This document shows positions 25,177 through 32,515 of a stretch of 53,799 nucleotides of DNA, piece by piece; the stretch's first letter is position 1; every line of letters begins with the position of its first letter. The notes under the pieces were generated by a model. That model worked only from the letters and a program-made list of their open reading frames with translations, made no database searches and had not been told where the DNA came from. The position numbers were made by a program, and so were the translations under genes. This stretch comes from Candidatus Palauibacter poriticola (GTDB lineage Bacteria; Gemmatimonadota; Gemmatimonadetes; Palauibacterales; Palauibacteraceae), in NCBI GenBank assembly GCA_012270965.1, contig JAAXHJ010000065.1, forward strand, positions 1 through 53,799, given 5' to 3'.

Positions 25177-26508
25177 TCAGGCCATCCCGGGCCGGGCATC
25201 CCACTCCACCCACACCGTCGGCGGCTTCCGGAACTCGTAGCCGTACGGCGCTCCGGGGCGCGCCGGGTCGAGACGGAGGCCGGGGCAGCGGGCCCACAGC
25301 GTCTCGAAGACGACGCGCGTCTCGAGACGGGCGAGCGAGGCGCCGAGGCAGAAGTGCCGCCCCACCGCGAAGGCCAGGTGGTCGCCCGCGTTCGGGCGCG
25401 TCACGTCGAAGCGGTCCGGGTCCTCGAAGTACGCCGGATCCCGGTTCGCCGCACCTAGCATGCAGTGGACGACCTCGCCGTTCGCGATGCGGACGCCGCG
25501 GATCTCGGTGTCGCGAGTCGCGTGGCGGGCCGCGGATTGCACGGCGGGTTCCCAGCGCAGCGTCTCCTCGATCGCGAGATCCAAGGCGGCCTCGTTCGCC
25601 CGCGCCGCAGTGAGTTGCGCGGGGTGGGAGAGCAAAGCCCACACCGCATTCGCGATCATCGACTCCGTCGTCTCGATGCCGCCGAAGAGGATGATGAGCG
25701 CGTTCGAGCGGATCTCGTCCGCGGTGAGGGGATCGACGCGGTCGCACACCAGGTCGGAGAGCAGGCTCCCGTCCGGCGCGCGCGCCAAGTACTCAAGAAT
25801 CGGCTGGAGCGCGCGGGCGAAGGCGTCCGCCGCCCCCTTCCCGGCCGCGCGGAGGTCCGGATCGCCGCGGAAGTTCGCCAGCGCACGGGCGAAGTGCTCG
25901 TACCATTCGTTCACGCGGGCGGTTTCGGTCAGCGGAATGCCGAGGACGGAGAGCACGGAATGGAGGGCGACCGGCCGCGCCACGCCGGTTCGCACCTCCC
26001 CGGCCTGCCGCCCCCCCGACCCCAGCGCCGCCACGAGCCGCTCGACTTCGGCCGTCAGCCGGGCCAGCGACGCGGACGCGAGGCGGGAGGCGTGGAACGG
26101 CGGGAGACACTTTCGCTTGTAGCGGATCTGCGCCGGGCCCTCCGTCGTCATCATGTGGGCCCCGAACATGTCGCGGATCGTGGATGGCGCGTCCGTGGTG
26201 AAGAGGCCGGGATCGCGGAGCACGGCAAGGATGTCGTCGTGGCGCGTGAGGAACCAGCGCTCGATCTCCGGCACCCACGTCACCGGTTCCGCCGCGCGCA
26301 GCTCCGCGAAGATCGGATAGGGGGCCACGGCGAGATCCGCGAGACGGACCTGCGAGCCAAGCGGAAACCGGCCGCTGCGACAGGCAGTGGACGCTTCCCT
26401 CCCGGCCCCCCCGGCAAGAGTCGGGCGAGACGTCACGGACCGAATCGCGTCGACGGCCCGGACGGCATCGACGGCCCGGACCACCTCGACGCCCCGCAGC
26501 CGATGCAA
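25177..26508 (-). CDS. Cytochrome P450
   Basis: A 443-residue bacterial P450. Conserved landmarks: I-helix FGGIETTES near residues 275-283 (oxygen activation), the ExxR pair EETLR (Glu315, Arg318), RDPAYFEDPDRFDVTRP, and the haem loop FAVGRHFCLG with the thiolate Cys387. It is soluble and would need external redox partners, none of which is nearby. The first about 30 residues are an 18-bp repeat-derived VRAVDA string, unusual for the family, so translation may begin later, but no other ATG lies before residue 114. It starts 9 bp after the upstream HNH endonuclease stop, so they are probably co-transcribed. Substrate unknown. Confidence 0.92.
   Translation of the reverse strand: MHRLRGVEVVRAVDAVRAVDAIRSVTSRPTLAGGAGREASTACRSGRFPLGSQVRLADLAVAPYPIFAELRAAEPVTWVPEIERWFLTRHDDILAVLRDPGLFTTDAPSTIRDMFGAHMMTTEGPAQIRYKRKCLPPFHASRLASASLARLTAEVERLVAALGSGGRQAGEVRTGVARPVALHSVLSVLGIPLTETARVNEWYEHFARALANFRGDPDLRAAGKGAADAFARALQPILEYLARAPDGSLLSDLVCDRVDPLTADEIRSNALIILFGGIETTESMIANAVWALLSHPAQLTAARANEAALDLAIEETLRWEPAVQSAARHATRDTEIRGVRIANGEVVHCMLGAANRDPAYFEDPDRFDVTRPNAGDHLAFAVGRHFCLGASLARLETRVVFETLWARCPGLRLDPARPGAPYGYEFRKPPTVWVEWDARPGMA
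26452..26487. repeat. 18-bp tandem repeat, two copies, in the P450 5' end
   Basis: GACGGCCCGGACGGCATC (26452-26469) is followed by a near copy, GACGGCCCGGACCACCTC (26470-26487). In the P450 frame it gives the VRAVDA repeat. Confidence 0.75.
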
Positions 26509-26517
26509 CCGCGCGGC

Positions 26518-27594
26518 CTACGGCCGCCCGTATGCGGGTTCACGGAAGACTTCCTCCCGGTGCCACGTCACATATTCCGGGGCCGGCGACTGTTCGGCGC
26601 TCTGGGGCGCGCGCAGGGGGGCGCCGCGGTAGTCGAGAAGCTGCCGCATCGCGGCGCTCTGGCCGTGCACCTCGCTGGAGATGAGCACGGCCAGGCCGCC
26701 ACCGCCCTCCGGCGCCAAGCCCAGCGCACCGACATCGAGCGCCTTGTGGTGGAACGAACACAGTGCAAGGCCGTTCGGTTCCGTGTCCGGTCCCCCGGCG
26801 GCGTGCCACTTGATGTGTGCCGCCTCGAGCCCCAAGAGCTGCTCCTCCACGCGTACGTCGAACCCGCACACGGCGCAGCGGCGCCCGTATGCGCGCAACA
26901 CGCGGTGGCGAAAGCGTGGATCGCGCGGGGCGGCCGCGACCGGGTGCCGTGAGCGCGGCGGTTCCCGCAACACCTCCCGCGGGACCTCCCGCGGGACCTC
27001 CCACGGCACCTCCCGTGACACCTCCCGCACCGCGAGATCCTCGGCCGACCACTCATCACCGTCTGCGAGCGGCGGGTAAGCGGAGTCGTGCAGGCCCACC
27101 GCCTCCCGGATGTCCTCGTGCAGCGAGGGCGGGAAGTGCGCGTCAAGGATCGCCTGCACCGCATCCTCGACCAGCGATGGATCCCCGCGCAACAACGCGT
27201 ACAGAGAATGCGGGAAGCCGCCGCTCGTCCCGCGTAGGACCCTCAGAGATGGAATGCCGGAAGCTCCCGCCGACAGAGTCTCCAGACCCGGAACCTCCCA
27301 GAGACCATCCTTCGATAGACGTGCGTACGGCTGAGCCGGATGGTGTGTCCGACGCGGACGACCGAAGCGTTTCAGCAGTCTCTTGAGGTCGCCCTCGATC
27401 ACGGATCCATAGCTCGTCAGGCGGCTCTTCCCACCCGCTACGCGCCCCAACGCAAGCAGGAGCAGGAGCGGCTTGTGGGGAGCCCGCGAGTCGCCGCGCC
27501 GCCAGACGTTGATCGCCGCAATCCGGTTCAGAAACTCGTCACGGTGCACTGGCCACGACCTATCCGAGGGGGTCGGAGGTCGGCGTCTCGCCAT
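26518..27594 (-). CDS. Phosphorothioate-DNA-binding-type HNH restriction endonuclease
   Basis: A 358-residue protein with the two-part layout of type IV, ScoMcrA-like enzymes. Residues about 17-160 resemble the sulfur-binding-type recognition domain (FLNRIAAINVWRRGD, KPLLLLLALGRV, LWEVPG). Residues about 225-300 form an HNH nuclease: CAVC (240-243), LEAAHIKWHAAGG with His260, PNGLALCSFHHKALD with Asn274, Cys279 and His282. Such enzymes bind phosphorothioated DNA and cut nearby, restricting foreign modified DNA. The linker (residues 190-210) is expanded by a 12-bp repeat into REVPREVP-type tetrapeptides. The gene abuts vapC upstream and P450 downstream. No dnd/ssp modification genes are in the window, which fits a type IV role. 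Confidence 0.82.
   Translation of the reverse strand: MARRRPPTPSDRSWPVHRDEFLNRIAAINVWRRGDSRAPHKPLLLLLALGRVAGGKSRLTSYGSVIEGDLKRLLKRFGRPRRTHHPAQPYARLSKDGLWEVPGLETLSAGASGIPSLRVLRGTSGGFPHSLYALLRGDPSLVEDAVQAILDAHFPPSLHEDIREAVGLHDSAYPPLADGDEWSAEDLAVREVSREVPWEVPREVPREVLREPPRSRHPVAAAPRDPRFRHRVLRAYGRRCAVCGFDVRVEEQLLGLEAAHIKWHAAGGPDTEPNGLALCSFHHKALDVGALGLAPEGGGGLAVLISSEVHGQSAAMRQLLDYRGAPLRAPQSAEQSPAPEYVTWHREEVFREPAYGRP
26971..27030. repeat. Five 12-bp in-frame repeats in the HNH endonuclease linker
   Basis: Consecutive 12-mers: CACCTCCCGCGG, GACCTCCCGCGG, GACCTCCCACGG, CACCTCCCGTGA, CACCTCCCGCAC. On the coding (minus) strand they give repeated EV(S/P)(R/W) tetrapeptides joining the recognition and nuclease domains. 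Copy number changes would keep the frame. Confidence 0.85.
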
Positions 27595-27980
27595 TACCAG
27601 ATTCGCCGGACGCCGAAGTCGTCGAACAACGCCTCGATCGACACGAGCGGGAGGTCATGCGTGAGCGCTTGGGCGATCAACATGCGGTCGAACGGATCCC
27701 GGTGGCGTCCCGGAAGCCTGCCGGCTCGTTCAGCGTCGGCCACGCCGATGGCCAAGGGCAGGAACCCCTGGCTGTCGATGGCCCCCGCGACGTCGTTCGC
27801 GACCACGCTCGCACCGGGAAGCCGCCCCAACCGGTGCTTGGTGGCGACCTCCCAAGCCGATGCCGCGCTCACGATAATCGTGTTGACGGGGTCGGCGATG
27901 GCACTGCGGGCCGGGCCGGAAAGCTTTGGGCTACCGGCGAGCCACCAGAGGAACGCATGCGTATCGAGCAGGATTCGCAC
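27594..27980 (-). CDS. vapC: VapC-family PIN-domain toxin
   Basis: A 128-residue PIN ribonuclease. LLDTHAFLWWL supplies the first acidic residue (Asp6), SAASAWEVATKHRLGRL the second (Glu43 region), and RDPFDRMLIAQALTHDLPLVS the C-terminal pair near residues 94-98; all PIN residues appear intact. It likely cleaves RNA (often initiator tRNA or rRNA in the family) when released from its antitoxin. It lies 6 bp downstream of vapB and its stop overlaps the first base of the HNH endonuclease start, so the TA pair and endonuclease probably form one transcription unit. Confidence 0.9.
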   Translation of the reverse strand: MRILLDTHAFLWWLAGSPKLSGPARSAIADPVNTIIVSAASAWEVATKHRLGRLPGASVVANDVAGAIDSQGFLPLAIGVADAERAGRLPGRHRDPFDRMLIAQALTHDLPLVSIEALFDDFGVRRIW

Positions 27981-27986
27981 CGCGCC

Positions 27987-28241
27987 TCACGACTCCCAAG
28001 CGGCCAGCTCGGCGTCCGGGAGTGGCTCGAAGAACGCGTCGTCAACGACGAGACGACCCTGCAGCGCGCCGAAGCGGCGGTCGCCCCGATGCCGGTCATG
28101 TTCGACGAGCCGCGCCACCGGCCGTCCGTTGCGGGCGATGACGATCTCCTCACCCGCCTCCACTCTCGCCAGCAGACGGGAGAGGTGCGTCTTCGCCTCG
28201 TGGACGTTCACGATGGCCCCTGGCTTTCTCGCCGAACTCAC
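27987..28241 (-). CDS. vapB: Phd/YefM-type VapB antitoxin
   Basis: An 84-residue antitoxin. The GTG start at 28241 is preceded by GAGGT with a 6-bp gap. VNVHEAKTHLSRLLARVEAG and EIVIARNGRPVARLV are the standard Phd/YefM DNA-binding core; the C-terminal DDAFFEPLPDAELAAWE segment should neutralise VapC. Such pairs repress their own promoter; the palindrome at 28337-28358, about 95 bp upstream, is a candidate operator. Confidence 0.88.
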   Translation of the reverse strand: MSSARKPGAIVNVHEAKTHLSRLLARVEAGEEIVIARNGRPVARLVEHDRHRGDRRFGALQGRLVVDDAFFEPLPDAELAAWES

Positions 28242-28275
28242 TGACCGACCTCGCCTTTGCGCATGGAGGGTTCTC

Positions 28276-28333
28276 GCCGAGAGTCCCCGCGCCGAGTCCC
28301 CGCGCCGAGAGTCCCCGCGCCGAGCGCCCCCGC
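28276..28333. repeat. Four 13-15 bp tandem repeats upstream of vapB
   Basis: GCCGAGAGTCCCCGC (28276), GCCGAGTCCCCGC (28291), GCCGAGAGTCCCCGC (28304), GCCGAGCGCCCCCGC (28319). The array sits in the intergenic stretch between vapB and the downstream end of msrA, next to the palindrome. Confidence 0.85.
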
Positions 28334-28336
28334 CAT

Positions 28337-28358
28337 ATTAGTCAAGAGTATGACTAAT
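28337..28358. promoter_or_regulatory. Perfect 8-bp-arm palindrome, candidate operator
   Basis: ATTAGTCA, six bases, TGACTAAT. It is markedly AT-rich for this genome and lies upstream of vapB, as expected for an autoregulatory VapBC operator. A terminator for msrA is less likely because the stem is AT-rich and no T-run follows. Confidence 0.5.
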
Positions 28359-28421
28359 GCACTCCGCCCGGCCCCGTCAACCGTTGCGGGCAGCAACAAT
28401 CGTCTCGAGGAGCCGCGCGCG

Positions 28422-28973
28422 TCATGCGGGAGTGCGCCTGAGGCGGTGGAGGTGCTGACGGCGGAACTTCGCCACCTTCGGGGCGACGACGGCCTGGCAG
28501 TAGGGTTGATCCGGGTTGCGGCGCAGGTAGTCGTCGTGGTACGCCTCGGCCGGATAGAAGGTCTCCAGCGGCGTGATCTCGGTCACGATCGGGTCGGGCC
28601 ACACCCCCGCCGCCGTGACCTCCGCCACCTTTCGTTCCGACGCGGCCCGCTGCGCCTCGCTCTCGTGGAAGATCGCGGAGCGATACTGGGTTCCCACGTC
28701 CCCGCCCTGCCGGTTCAGCGTCGTCGGATCGTGGATCGTGAAGAAGACATCCAGCAGATCGTCAAACGAGACGACATCCGGATCGAAGGTGATCCGCACG
28801 ACCTCCGCGTGCCCGGTGCGGCCCGTGCAAACCTGCTGGTAGGTTGGATGCTCGGCGTGCCCCCCGGCGTACCCGGACTTCACGCCGTGTACGCCCTCCA
28901 GGAGCCGATACACGGCCTCGAGGCACCAGAAGCACCCACCGGCCAGCGTCGCCGCCTCCGTTCGATAACTCAT
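28422..28973 (-). CDS. msrA: Peptide methionine (S)-S-oxide reductase MsrA
   Basis: A 183-residue MsrA. The active-site motif GGCFWC is at residues 12-17 with catalytic Cys14; GVKSGYAGGHAEHPTYQQVC, TGHAEVVRITFDP and DVGTQYRSAIF are the usual signatures. It reduces methionine-S-sulfoxide in proteins using thioredoxin. The ATG at 28971-28973 overlaps the TGA of a decayed AlbA_2-type gene (ATGA), so it may once have been translationally coupled to it. No C-terminal MsrB domain is present. Confidence 0.96.
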   Translation of the reverse strand: MSYRTEAATLAGGCFWCLEAVYRLLEGVHGVKSGYAGGHAEHPTYQQVCTGRTGHAEVVRITFDPDVVSFDDLLDVFFTIHDPTTLNRQGGDVGTQYRSAIFHESEAQRAASERKVAEVTAAGVWPDPIVTEITPLETFYPAEAYHDDYLRRNPDQPYCQAVVAPKVAKFRRQHLHRLRRTPA

Positions 28974-29532
28974 GAATGTTCCCCTTCGGAAAACACTTCC
29001 GGGCTGTTGGTCTTATACGCCTGCTCGGGATGCGTGGGATTGTCCGGGTAGCGTCGGACGAGCCGCCGCGATTCCACCATGGGCGCCAGGTGGCGACTAC
29101 CCAGATTTCAGTGGGAGAGGCGGAGGAATCGGGCGATTTCTTCCGATGTCGTCCAATCTCTGACGGCGCAAATCGATTCAATGACCGAACGGAGCCGCTC
29201 CTTGCGCGGCCGCGATCCGAAGCCGTCAATAGCTCGTTGTACGTGCGCGGGCAGCTCCCCTCGATCCGCGGGCAGCTCCCCTCGATCCGTGCGAGCACCT
29301 TCCCCCGATCCGTCCGATAGCTCCCCTCGATCCGCTTCCCGCAGACTCTCCCGCCGACACGCTCACGCACAGCCCGGGGCAGCGTGTAGAGGCTGTCGCC
29401 GCCACGGGCATGCAGCGCAAGAAGCTCCCGGTCGCTGAGACCACGCAGCAAACGGCTGGCACGCAGCGTGTCGAGCCCCGTAACCGAGCGCAGGGCGGCG
29501 TTGTCCACGCGTCCCCGTCGGTGGGCCAGCAT
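28970..29532 (-). pseudogene. C-terminal fragment of an AlbA_2-type ATP-binding/HTH protein
   Basis: Two pieces in different minus-strand frames. The upstream piece (to 29532) reads AALRSVTGLDTLRASRLLRG and RGGDSLYTLPRAV, a winged-helix segment. The downstream piece reads IDGFGSRPRKERLRSVIESI, an in-frame TGA at 29108-29110, then RHLAPMVESRRLVRRYPDNP and HPEQAYKT. This order is the C-terminal end of Schlafen/AlbA_2-domain ATP-binding proteins; the AlbA_2 domain itself is missing. A 21-bp repeat array (29247-29333) sits at the frame switch. Function is lost. Confidence 0.6.
29247..29333. repeat. 21-23 bp tandem repeats, four copies
   Basis: GCGGGCAGCTCCCCTCGATCC occurs exactly twice (29247-29267, 29268-29288), followed by diverged copies of 23 bp (29289-29311) and 22 bp (29312-29333) ending CGATCC. 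On the minus strand it encodes RIEGSCP-type repeats in a decayed gene. Confidence 0.85.
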
Positions 29533-29620
29533 TTGCCATCCCGCACGGATCTGTTGTGATCATTGAAGTTAGGGGATTCGTGCGTCGATTTCCCGCCGTT
29601 CGGTTCCCGCCGCCCGGATT

Positions 29621-30782
29621 TCAGCCCCGCGGCCTCCGGCGGCTCCGTATCGCCTGCTTGAGTTGAGCCTCGTCGGGCTGTTGATAGCAGCGCAGCACCG
29701 TCTTGGCCGCCTTCCAGCCTCCGAGGTCGCAGAGCACCTTGAGCGGGAGGTCCATCAGGTCGCTCGCGAACTTCCGCCTCAGCGAATGCCACCCCCTTCC
29801 GCACTTCGGCTCCAGTCCGGCGAGCCGTTCGGCCCGCTTCCACCAGAAACGCGTCTGCGGGAAGCCCACGCACTCCGAGGGATTCCGGGTCGCGGGCAGC
29901 ACCGGCCCGTCCCCGATCCCGTCGCTCATCGCTCGCGCCTCCTCCAAGGCGGCCAGCGCCTCCTCGGTCAGTGGCGTTGTGTGCTCGTAAGCCCGTCTTC
30001 TCGTGCTGTGCGCGCCAGCGGACGGTCTCGCCATCGAAGTCCACGTCGGACCACAGCAGGTTGCGAATCGCGCCGATCCGGTGCCCGGTTTCGTGCGCCA
30101 GCACGAGGGCGACATGGAAGCGCCAGTCCAACCCCCGCGAGACCCCCAGCAGCGCTTGGTATTCCGCTTCGGTGAGAACAACCCGGTTGGGGTTCTTCTC
30201 GGTGGGCTTCCGGAGTCCCTTGAGCGGGTTCTTGTCCAACAGCAGGCGACCGTTCTCGTCCCTCGACCTCGCGGCCCAGTTCAGCACCGCCATGAGGAAC
30301 GTCAGGTCCGCTTCGATCATCCGGTTGCCCACGGGCCTGCCACTGGGACCGACCGTGCCCGCGCGGCGCTCCCGGATGAAGCGGTCGCAATCGCGCTGGG
30401 ATAGGGTCTCCGGCCTTCGGTCTCCGCCGAAGAACTTGAGGAACATCGCCATCGCGGCTCTGTCCCGTTGCCAGGACTTCCGCCCCTTGGAGGGCGTCAC
30501 CTCTTCACCGTAGATTTCAAAGAGCGTCTCCAAGGTGAGCGGCTCGGGCTCGGCTTCCGCCTTGCCGTTCAGGTCCGGAGCGGCGAACCCGGCAGCGAAC
30601 TCGTCCGCCTGCCGCTTCGCCCTCGCCCAATCGCGGTGCCCCAGCGACCGGGTGAGCCTTAGCCCGTTCTCTCTCCACTCCACCTGGAACAGGCCGGTCT
30701 TCGGGTCGGGAAAGACCCTGACCCGGTTCCGGCCCCATTCGCCGGCGCCGTAGCTCCGGTGGCTTCTTCTCGTGCGTGCCAT
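29621..30782 (-). pseudogene. int: Tyrosine recombinase (phage/ICE-type integrase), single +1 frameshift
   Basis: From ATG 30782 (MARTRRSHRSYGAG) the frame runs through an Arm/SAM-like N-terminus and core-binding domain (DCDRFIRERRAG, MIEADLTFLMAVLNWAAR) into the catalytic domain, with LAHETGHRIGAIRNLLWSD holding the first catalytic Arg. Near 29989 the run GGCTTACGAG has one T too many; without it the text continues TGYEHTTPLTEEALAALEEA. The downstream piece holds HSLRRKFASDLMD (HxxR), LGGWKAAKTVLRCY (Trp and catalytic Tyr). Apart from this one base it appears complete, so a recent mutation or a sequencing/assembly error is possible. It would have integrated the mobilisable element whose mob genes lie next to it. 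Confidence 0.82.
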
Positions 30783-30928
30783 CGTTCGATTCGATGGACT
30801 GCACGATCTGCACGAATGAAACCTCGCGACGACGGGGCGCGTCGTCCAGAGTTGGGCGCCCCGGCCGGCGTTGGCGCGGGCGCGCCACGGGGGCGCTGGT
30901 TTCTGCGGTTTGTGGGGGAGCCAGATGT

Positions 30929-30947
30929 GTAAACGCTTCACGTTTAC
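30929..30947. promoter_or_regulatory. Inverted repeat near mobC, candidate oriT-type or operator hairpin
   Basis: GTAAACG, five bases (CTTCA), CGTTTAC. It lies in the divergent gap between integrase and mobC, 70 bp upstream of the mobC start. Such hairpins beside MobC genes are typical of transfer origins or MobC operators; neither function is shown here. Confidence 0.45.
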
Positions 30948-31016
30948 TCTGGCCGGGGGATGCCCCCGAGCCCCCGAACGACACTTTCGCGCGCCACCAG
31001 AGGAGGCCGCCCTACC

Positions 31017-31361
31017 ATGGCCCGTCCCCGGAAGCCCGAGGCCGAACTTCGGAGCCGTACGATCGGCGGGCGCGTCAACACCGCGGAGGCCGCGGAGATC
31101 GCCGAGCGGGCCGGAGCGGCCCGCATGACGAAGGGCGGCTACAGGCGCCGCAGGGCGCTGGGGCAGCCGATCCGCGAGGCGGTCGTTCTCCGTCTCGGCG
31201 CGGCGGAGCGGGTCGAGCTTCACCGGATCGGGGTGAATCTAAACCAGATTGCCCGCGCCCTGAACTCCGGTGCTTCCGCTCCTTCCGGTACGCTGGAGGC
31301 GGTCGAGCGGGTGGGCGAGCTTGCGGCCGGTCTCCTGAGCGGCGAGGCGCTGGACCGGTGA
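31017..31361 (+). CDS. mobC: MobC-family mobilisation accessory protein
   Basis: A 114-residue protein starting at ATG 31017 behind AGGAGG. It is basic with an RHH-like start (RSRTIGGRVNTAEAAEIAERA) and ends with the MobC hallmark RIGVNLNQIARALNSGA. MobC helps the relaxase open DNA at oriT. The TGA overlaps the GTG of the truncated relaxase (GTGA), as in functional mobCA operons. It appears intact, although its relaxase partner is not. Confidence 0.83.
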   Translation: MARPRKPEAELRSRTIGGRVNTAEAAEIAERAGAARMTKGGYRRRRALGQPIREAVVLRLGAAERVELHRIGVNLNQIARALNSGASAPSGTLEAVERVGELAAGLLSGEALDR

Positions 31362-31633
31362 TCCCGAAGATCAACGGGCTGGGGCGTTCGTTCGCCGGGG
31401 TCGCGGCGTATTGCCTCCACGATGCTCCGGAGCCGGACGACCGCCGACCGGGCACATCGGAGCGGGTCGGGTGGGCCGACACCCGGAACCTTGCGACGTT
31501 CCGGCCGGAGCGGGCCGCACGGCTGATGGCCGCGACGGCCAGGGCGGCCCCCGACCTCAAGCGGCTTAGGCGCATCCGTGGTGTGCCAAGTGCCGCAGCA
31601 AGCCGCAGCAAGTCCCGGCGCTTCACGCCGTGA
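31358..31633 (+). pseudogene. MobA-type relaxase, N-terminal fragment
   Basis: Begins VIPKINGLGRSFAGVAAYCL then HDAPEPDDR and SERVGWADTRNLAT, the N-terminus of relaxase/mobilisation nuclease domain proteins. Homology ends near residue 70; the last 20 residues (GVPSAAASRSKSRRFTP) are read antisense to the HicA stump. The catalytic tyrosine and histidine-triad regions are gone. The junction, roughly 31565-31600, marks a deletion that joined the mobilisation module to a hicBA locus. Confidence 0.72.
31566..31626 (-). pseudogene. hicA: HicA toxin stump
   Basis: A GTG overlapping the hicB stop (GTGA, 31624-31626) opens VKRRDLLRLAAALGT, similar to the MKRRDLLRHL start of HicA mRNA interferases. 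After about 15 residues it runs into the relaxase fragment on the opposite strand, so the catalytic histidine region is missing. The coordinates of the break are approximate. Confidence 0.5.
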
Positions 31634-31844
31634 CGGTGATGGGCTCTCTGATGACCGTACCGCCGTCGGCGTCTTCGCGGATCATTTCCCGGTTGGCTTC
31701 GATCACCAACGCGACGGCCTCGCGAAGGTTCGACCGGGCTTCTTCGAGGGAAGCGCCCTGGGTGTTGGCACCGGGAAACTCCTCGATGAAGGCGATGTAG
31801 CCTTCCGGGACTTTCCGGAACACCGCCATGCATTGCAGGTCCAC
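31623..31844 (-). CDS. hicB: HicB-family antitoxin
   Basis: A 73-residue partial-RNase-H-fold antitoxin. GTG 31844 is preferred because AAGGAGT lies six bases upstream; ATG 31829 is an alternative. KVPEGYIAFIEEFPGANTQG and SLEEARSNLREAVALVIEAN are the HicB hallmarks. Its toxin, which overlaps by GTGA, is truncated, so this is an antitoxin without a functional partner. Confidence 0.8.
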   Translation of the reverse strand: MDLQCMAVFRKVPEGYIAFIEEFPGANTQGASLEEARSNLREAVALVIEANREMIREDADGGTVIREPITVTA

Positions 31845-32170
31845 AACTGAACTCCTTGTGACGCCGATGAATGCTCTGACGCTAGCAGTCACCTGGCGCT
31901 AGCGCCATCCTCGGCCCGACCGTTCGCGACGAAACCGTCGAAGCTGAGGCCCGCGAAGATAACGACTAGTGCCCGCAAGGCATCGGCTCGAAAGCGCCCG
32001 GCGCTCTGTCTATCTCCCGCCGCGGGTGCGGCGCAACTTCATCGGGAGAGATCGAACGGAGACTCGGAGGTGCGAAGACCTCCGCAATGGAGCTATCGTT
32101 GGGATCGGGGGCGATGCGGCCTCTTGTGATCAGCATCATCCGAACCCCATACCGGCGAGCACGCACCCTC

Positions 32171-32515
32171 ATGGATGAGCAGATAGGTCTCGATCTCGCG
32201 GGACAGCCGACCGGTGGCGAAGTCTTGGAGCGCATCCGCGGGAAGAGCCGGGACGAGTCGGAAAAGGGCCGCTGGTTCGAGCAACTGTTCATGCGGATCG
32301 CGCGGCAGGAGCCCGAATTCGAGATCGACGGGATCTGGCGCTGGGCCGACTGGCCGGAGCGCGAGGAGTTGACCGGCCTCGACGGTCGGGACATCGGGAT
32401 CGACCTCATAGCTCGGAGGACGAGCGGCGAATGGGTGGTGATCCAGCATGACTTCGAAACGGTCGAGGAACGGACCACTGACGTGCTGTCAGATGGCCGG
32501 AAGGAGATCAGATGA
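32171..32515 (+). pseudogene. N-terminal Mrr-like nuclease fragment of a type ISP-like helicase or restriction enzyme
   Basis: ATG 32171 (MDEQIGLDLAG) opens a frame whose middle reads EKGRWFEQLFMRIARQEPEF, WRWADWPEREELTG and DIGIDLIARR, the start of type ISP-like enzymes in which the usual next motif is AIQCK. Here it reads VVIQHDFETVEER, so the catalytic lysine is lost and the protein stops 22 residues after IQ. The helicase and methylase domains are absent. Its stop overlaps the ATG of the propeller lipoprotein (ATGA), which may still use it for translation coupling. Confidence 0.6.

Noticed and set aside
28345..28360. Rho-independent terminator for msrA at the palindrome
   Set aside because: AT-rich stem without a T-tract; an operator is the better reading.
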